NCBI GenBank assembly: GCA_012729785.1
Contig: JAAYCL010000037.1
Span: forward strand, 92,001 to 156,000
Reading direction: 5' to 3'
DNA length: 64,000 nt
From: Chlamydiota bacterium
GTDB lineage: Bacteria > Auribacterota > Tritonobacteria > UBA1439
Position 1 is the first letter of the stretch. Each line of letters opens with the position of its first letter. Shown one piece after another: positions 59,480 through 64,000 of the stretch. The position numbers and the translations under genes were made by a program. The notes beneath the pieces were generated by a model. The model did not search any database. It was not told the origin of the DNA and saw only the letters and a program-made list of their open reading frames with translations.

Positions 59480-60746
59480 CGGCTTCCCTCGCCGCGGCGA
59501 GGGTGCGGTCGATCTCGCGGTCGGTGTGCGCCGCGGAGAGGAACATCGCCTCGAACTGGGACGGCGGAAGGTAGACGCCGCGGTCGAGCATCGCGTGGAA
59601 GAAGCGCGCGTAGCGGTCCTGGTCGGCGCGCCGGGCGGACTCCCAGTCGGTCACGGCGCCGTCGCGGAAGAACAGCGTGAGCATCGAGGCCGCGCGGGAG
59701 ACGGCGCAGGGGACGCCGGCGCCTCGGCACGCCTCGCCCAGCCCCTCGGCGAGACGGCGCGCCTTCTCCTCGAGCGCCGGGTAGATCCCTCCCCCCGAGA
59801 GGATCGACAGCGTCGCGATCCCCGCCGCGACGGCGAGCGGGTTCCCCGAGAGCGTCCCCGCCTGGTAGACCGGCCCCTCCGGGGCGAGGAGGCCCATCAG
59901 CTCCCTCCGGCCGCCGAACGCCGCGAGCGGGAGCCCCCCCCCGATGATCTTGCCGAGCACCGTGAGGTCGGGCGCCACTCCGAAGACCCCCTGCGCGCCC
60001 CCATACGAGAGCCGGAACCCGGTGATCACCTCGTCGAACACGAGGAGCGCCCCGTGCGCCCGCGTGAGCGCGCGCAGCCGTTCCAGAAACCCGTCGCGCG
60101 GCGGCACGACGCCCATATTGCCCGCCACCGGCTCCACGATGACGCAGGCGATCTCCGCGCCGCGGCTCCGCATCAGCGCCTCCACGGCTTCGAGGTCGTT
60201 GAACGGGAGCGGGACGGTCTCGCGCGCGAAGGCGGGCGGGACGCCCGCGCTGTCGGGGACGCCGAAGGTCGCGGCGCCCGAGCCGGCCTTGACGAGGAGG
60301 CCGTCGGAGTGCCCGTGGTAGCAGCCGGTGAACTTCACCACGGCGCTGCGCCCGGTGAAGGCGCGCGCGAGCCGCACCGCCGCCATCGCCGCCTCGGTCC
60401 CGGAACTCGTGAGGCGCACCTGCTCCACGGAGGGGAGGGCGCCGCGGATCAGCTCGGCGAGCGTTGTCTCGCGGCGCGTGGGGGCGCCGTAGGTCGTCCC
60501 CTTCCCGAGCGCCTCCTCGATCGCCCCGAGGACGACCGGGTGCGCGTGGCCGAGGATGAGCGGCCCCCAGGAGAGGACGTAGTCGATGAACGCGCGGCCG
60601 TCCGCCGCCTGCAGCCGGGCCCCCCGCGCCGACTCGACGAAGAACGGCTCGCCGCCGACGGCGCGGAAGGCGCGCACGGGCGAGTTCACGCCGCCGGGGA
60701 TGACCCGGAGGGCCTGCTGCCACAAGGAATCGGGCGCGTCCGCCAT
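59466..60746 (-). CDS. hemL: glutamate-1-semialdehyde 2,1-aminomutase
   Basis: 426 residues from ATG 60746, full length. PLP enzyme landmarks: NSPVRAFRAVGGEPFF, VLSWGPLILGHAHP, LTSSGTEAAMAA, FTGCYHGHSDGLLVKAGSG, VIVEPVAGNMG, DEVITGFR and the PLP lysine in VLGKIIGGGLPLAAFGG. It makes 5-aminolevulinate in the C5 tetrapyrrole pathway in the cytoplasm. Its -10 lies only 6 nt before the ATG, so the message may be leaderless. A divergent promoter for the DUF362 gene lies about 90 bp away. Confidence 0.95.
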   Translation of the reverse strand: MADAPDSLWQQALRVIPGGVNSPVRAFRAVGGEPFFVESARGARLQAADGRAFIDYVLSWGPLILGHAHPVVLGAIEEALGKGTTYGAPTRRETTLAELIRGALPSVEQVRLTSSGTEAAMAAVRLARAFTGRSAVVKFTGCYHGHSDGLLVKAGSGAATFGVPDSAGVPPAFARETVPLPFNDLEAVEALMRSRGAEIACVIVEPVAGNMGVVPPRDGFLERLRALTRAHGALLVFDEVITGFRLSYGGAQGVFGVAPDLTVLGKIIGGGLPLAAFGGRRELMGLLAPEGPVYQAGTLSGNPLAVAAGIATLSILSGGGIYPALEEKARRLAEGLGEACRGAGVPCAVSRAASMLTLFFRDGAVTDWESARRADQDRYARFFHAMLDRGVYLPPSQFEAMFLSAAHTDREIDRTLAAAREAVKTL

Positions 60747-60752
60747 GGGGCG

Positions 60753-60781
60753 AGTATACCCGGTTGCGGCGCGCGCCACAA
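60753..60781 (-). promoter_or_regulatory. hemL promoter, close to the start codon
   Basis: Minus strand: TTGTGG, 17-nt spacer, TATACT. The ATG lies 6 nt beyond the -10, so transcription would start at or within a base or two of the ATG. Confidence 0.65.
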
Positions 60782-60837
60782 GCGGCGGGGAGGGGCGGTG
60801 GGAGCCGGCCGCCCTTCCCTCCGCGCACATCGCCCGG

Positions 60838-60866
60838 TTCCGCCGCGGGGGCGCCTGTGCTACAAT
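60838..60866 (+). promoter_or_regulatory. promoter for the DUF362 gene
   Basis: Weak TTCCGC, 17-nt spacer, TACAAT preceded by TGC (extended -10), 9 nt before the ATG. Confidence 0.6.
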
Positions 60867-60875
60867 GCTGCCGCG

Positions 60876-62180
60876 ATGAAAAAGCCGGTCGTGGCCGTCC
60901 TCCGCACCTCCCCCGCCACCGTGCTCGAGGACTACCACCGGCTGATGAACCTCGCCGGCTACCGGGACGTCATCCCGAACGACGCCGACACCGCCCTGAA
61001 GATCAACATCTCGTGGCACTTCTTCTTCCCGGCATCCTCGACGACGCCGTGGCAGCTCGACGGCGTCATCCGGGCGATGAAGCGGGACGGCTACGACCCC
61101 GCGCGCATCCACGGCTGCCACAACCGGACCGTCGTCATCGACGCGCGCCTCGGCGAGCGGGAGAACAAGCAGCTGAACGTCGTCGAGGCCCACGGGCTTC
61201 GGAACATCCACCTCTACGAGGGCGAGGAGTGGATCAACGTCCGTGACGCGGTCGGCGACCTGGCGAAGCGCTTCCTCTGCCTGAACGACGTCTACCCGAA
61301 AGGGTTCATGCTCCCCCGCCGCTTCGTCGGGGAGAACATCGTCCACCTCCCCACGGTGAAGACGCACGTCTTCACCACCACCACCGGGGCGATGAAAAAC
61401 GCCTTCGGCGGCCTCCTGAACGAGCGGCGCCACTGGACGCACCCGGTCATCCACGAGACGCTCGTCGACCTGCTGGCGATCCAGAAGAGGATCCACCGGG
61501 GCGTCTTCGCGGTGATGGACGGCACCTTCGCCGGGGACGGCCCCGGGCCCCGCTGCATGCGGCCGCACGTGAAGAACGTCATCCTCGCCTCGGTCGACCA
61601 GGTCGCCATCGACGCCGTCGCCGCCCGGATGATGGGATTCGACCCGCTCCGCGACATCAAATACCTGCGCCTCGCCCACGACGCCGGGCTCGGCTGCGCC
61701 GACACGCGCGAGGTGGAGATCGCGGGCGACCGAAACGCGGCGGCGGAGAACTGGCGCTTCACCGGGCCGTTCAGGAAGATGACGTTCGCGAGCCGGATGC
61801 AGCACCGGATATACTGGGGCCGGCTCCGGAGGCCTGTGGAGTGGACGCTGAAGACGGTGCTCGCCCCGTGGGCGTACGTCGCGAGCGTCCTCTACCACGA
61901 CTCGTTCTGGTACCCGACACACCAGCGGATCATCCGCGAGGCGCTCGAAAGCGACTGGGGGCGGCTGTTCAACAACTGGGACGCCCTCGCCCTCCCACCC
62001 GGCGACCTCTCGACGCCCGGCTGGAGCGACGTCGGGGAGACGCCGGCGGCGCTCAACCGGCAGAGCGTGAAGCTGTTCGCGCAGTCGTTCAAGATCCTCG
62101 GCACCTGCCTGAAGGAGGCGCCGGAGTTCGATGCGCGCAGGCGCCGCCGGTTCGCGTGCGACCGGTGCGCAAGGATGTGA
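60876..62180 (+). CDS. DUF362 family protein
   Basis: 434 residues. The DUF362 core is visible: ALKINISWHFFFPASSTTPW, IVHLPTVKTHVFTTTTGAMK, AFGGLLNERRHW and FAVMDGTFAGDGPGPRC, with the conserved NVILASVDQVAIDAVAARMMG. The C-terminus ends with FACDRCARM, a single Cys pair rather than the ferredoxin motif seen in many DUF362 proteins. Function of the family is not settled. It is divergent from hemL and ends 40 bp before a lipoprotein nucleotidase gene. Confidence 0.85.
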   Translation: MKKPVVAVLRTSPATVLEDYHRLMNLAGYRDVIPNDADTALKINISWHFFFPASSTTPWQLDGVIRAMKRDGYDPARIHGCHNRTVVIDARLGERENKQLNVVEAHGLRNIHLYEGEEWINVRDAVGDLAKRFLCLNDVYPKGFMLPRRFVGENIVHLPTVKTHVFTTTTGAMKNAFGGLLNERRHWTHPVIHETLVDLLAIQKRIHRGVFAVMDGTFAGDGPGPRCMRPHVKNVILASVDQVAIDAVAARMMGFDPLRDIKYLRLAHDAGLGCADTREVEIAGDRNAAAENWRFTGPFRKMTFASRMQHRIYWGRLRRPVEWTLKTVLAPWAYVASVLYHDSFWYPTHQRIIREALESDWGRLFNNWDALALPPGDLSTPGWSDVGETPAALNRQSVKLFAQSFKILGTCLKEAPEFDARRRRRFACDRCARM

Positions 62181-62220
62181 CGGAACCGCGGTTTCTCGTT
62201 TCCGGTTTCCCGGGGGATCT

Positions 62221-63747
62221 ATGCTGAAGAGATTTTCGCGCCCCTTATTTCTCGCCTCCCTCGCCCTTCTCGCCGGCTGCGCCGTCACGCCGCGCGCGCC
62301 GCTCCGGCAGCTCTGCATCCTCCACACCAACGACGTCCACGGGCACATCACGGAGGAGCGGGTCGAGGGGTGGCGGAAGCCGTCCGGGGGGGCCGCGACG
62401 CTCGCGAGCTGTGTCAGGGAGATCCGCGAGGAGAACCGCGCCGCGGGGATCCCGACGCTGCTCCTGGACGCGGGCGACATCTTCCTCGGCACGCCCGAGG
62501 GGAACGTGTCGAAGGGGATCGCGGTGGTGGAGACGATGAACGCCGCCGGCTACGACGCGATGGCGATCGGCAACCACGAGTTCGACTTCGGCGTCGGCGT
62601 CGTCGAGGCGCTCGCGGCGGCCGCCCGCTTCCCGATCCTCGGTGCGAACGTCCGGGTCTCGTCGGGGGGCCCCCCGCCGTCGTTCCTGCGCCCGGCGGTC
62701 GTGAAGGACGCGGACGGGCTGAAGGTCGGGATCATCGGTGTGATCACGGAGTCGACGCCCGCGATCGTGATGCCCGGCCGCACCGAGAAGATCGTCTTCG
62801 AGAAGCCGCAGGGGGTCGTCAGGGAACAGATCGCCGCCCTGAAGGCGCAGGGGGTCGACTTCATCGTCCTGCTCAGCCACTGCGGCTCGTGGCAGGACAA
62901 GGAGATCGCCGCGGAGGTGAAGGGGATCGGCGTCATCGTCGGCGGCCACGGGCACGAGCTGCTGCGCAAGCCCCTGCGCGTCCGCAGGACCGGCACCCTC
63001 ATCGTCCAGGCGGGCGGGACGGGGCAGTACCTCGGCCGGCTCGACTGCCGGGTGGACCCGGACCGCGGGCGCGTCGCCAGCCACCGCTACGAGCTGGTCC
63101 CGCTCGAGAAGGGCCGCTGCCTGCCGGACCCCGAGGCGCAGGCGATCGTCGACCGGTGGGCCGCGCTGGTCGGGGAGAGGTTCGACGAGACGGTCGCGGA
63201 GTCGAGCGACGACTTTGCCGGCAACGACACCGCCGAGGCGCCGCTCGGCAACCTGATCGCCGACAGCATGCGGGCGGCCACGGGGGCGCAGATCGCGTTC
63301 CACAACAACTTCGGCATCCGCAACCCGCTCCTCGCGGGCCCGGTCACCTACCGCGACATCTACAAGATACTGCCGTTCGACAACACCCTGTACACGATGA
63401 CGCTCACCGGCGCGCAGCTCTTGCGGATCCTCGAGCAGAGTCTCGCGCTCAAGTACGGCATCCTCCAGCTCTCCGGCCTCACGGTCGAATACTCCCCGAA
63501 GGCGCCCGAGGGGTCGAGGGTCGGATCCGTCCGCTGCGGCGGCGAACCGCTCGACCCCGCGGCGGCGTACACGGTGACGACGAACTCGTTCCTCGCCCAG
63601 GGGGGGGATTCGTATGCGACGTTCCTCGAGGGACGCGACATGACCAACAGCGGCGTCCTCGACCGCGACGCCTTCGCCGACTACCTCCGCGCGCGCTCCC
63701 CCGTCTCCGCCGGGGAGCCGGTCCCATCTCGCCTCATCCCCCGCTGA
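62221..63747 (+). CDS. lipoprotein 5'-nucleotidase/UshA-type metallophosphoesterase
   Basis: 508 residues with a lipoprotein signal (SLALLAGC, lipid-linked Cys at 20). The N-terminal metallophosphatase domain has ILHTNDVHGHITEE, LLDAGDIFLG, AIGNHEFDFG, VLLSHCGSWQD and IVGGHGHELL, covering the di-metal ligands. The C-terminal 5'-nucleotidase domain has FAGNDTAEAPLGNLIADSMR, HNNFGIRN, YKILPFDNTLYTM and TNSFLAQGGDSYATF (base-stacking Phe region). It would hydrolyse nucleotides or related phosphoesters at the cell surface or in the periplasm. The CRISPR array begins 25 bp after its stop. Confidence 0.9.
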   Translation: MLKRFSRPLFLASLALLAGCAVTPRAPLRQLCILHTNDVHGHITEERVEGWRKPSGGAATLASCVREIREENRAAGIPTLLLDAGDIFLGTPEGNVSKGIAVVETMNAAGYDAMAIGNHEFDFGVGVVEALAAAARFPILGANVRVSSGGPPPSFLRPAVVKDADGLKVGIIGVITESTPAIVMPGRTEKIVFEKPQGVVREQIAALKAQGVDFIVLLSHCGSWQDKEIAAEVKGIGVIVGGHGHELLRKPLRVRRTGTLIVQAGGTGQYLGRLDCRVDPDRGRVASHRYELVPLEKGRCLPDPEAQAIVDRWAALVGERFDETVAESSDDFAGNDTAEAPLGNLIADSMRAATGAQIAFHNNFGIRNPLLAGPVTYRDIYKILPFDNTLYTMTLTGAQLLRILEQSLALKYGILQLSGLTVEYSPKAPEGSRVGSVRCGGEPLDPAAAYTVTTNSFLAQGGDSYATFLEGRDMTNSGVLDRDAFADYLRARSPVSAGEPVPSRLIPR

Positions 63748-63771
63748 CCGCCTCCCGCGTCTCCGGCTCAT

Positions 63772-64000
<229 letters not shown>

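Overview
The window is GC-rich bacterial chromosome (roughly two thirds G+C by eye), densely coded, with genes alternating between strands in short operons. No rRNA, tRNA or ribosomal-protein gene is visible, so taxonomy rests on gene content. An exported lipoprotein nucleotidase, an O-antigen-ligase-like protein, flippase-like membrane proteins and a large glycan locus suggest a cell with an elaborate envelope, probably Gram-negative-type. The mix of many glycosyltransferases (GTs), several radical SAM proteins, a DUF5989/SxtJ/carbamoyltransferase set and PduS/PduT homologues would fit an uncultured candidate-phylum lineage (for example around PVC/Omnitrophota-like groups). That placement is a guess.

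Layout: (1) 2-1168, the end of a tandem-repeat, probably surface, protein, closed by the only clear intrinsic terminator seen. (2) 1266-28922, a glycan-assembly island of six GT2 enzymes, seven GT4 enzymes, three SAM methyltransferases, four radical SAM proteins and one sulfatase-fold hydrolase, in several operons with divergent promoters. Four of these proteins end in what looks like the same uncharacterised beta-rich domain, and three GT4 paralogues share an N-terminal QYWP signature and each sit beside one of those domain carriers. (3) 29000-34713, DUF5989, SxtJ-like and carbamoyltransferase genes, the last broken by an in-frame TGA. They are followed by about 1.3 kb of decayed genes (an SGNH/TPR protein and split-transketolase pieces) and an intact membrane SGNH hydrolase. 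(4) 35131-39986, sppA, rnhC, another SGNH hydrolase and two unknown secreted proteins. (5) 40021-44551 (minus), a protease-like remnant and an operon PGPGW protein - PAP2 phosphatase - phosphohexomutase - PduT-like shell protein - PduS-like flavo-iron-sulfur protein. (6) 44650-47859, a nucleotide-sugar-type SDR, a polysaccharide pyruvyl transferase-like protein and a flippase-like protein. (7) 47891-63747, mixed genes: an exported Hsp20, an unrecognised protein, a CoA-dehydratase-type activase, a subtilase, a second flippase-like protein, purine nucleoside phosphorylase, an O-antigen ligase/TPR fusion, TatA, ApbE, a YdjM-like protein, HemL, DUF362 and a lipoprotein 5'-nucleotidase. (8) 63772-64000, the leader-distal end of a CRISPR array with type I-C-like repeats, running off the window.

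Many genes are preceded by a -10 element of the form TATACT/TATCAT/TACACT, often with an upstream TG (extended -10). In a few cases it lies only 6-9 nt before the start codon, so some transcripts may be leaderless. Four convergent gene pairs overlap at their 3' ends. The glycan genes read as a pathway: sugar activation and modification (phosphohexomutase, SDR, carbamoyl and pyruvyl transfer), sequential GT4/GT2 transfer, methylation and radical SAM tailoring, then flipping or ligation by the membrane proteins. Which glycan is made cannot be read from the sequence.
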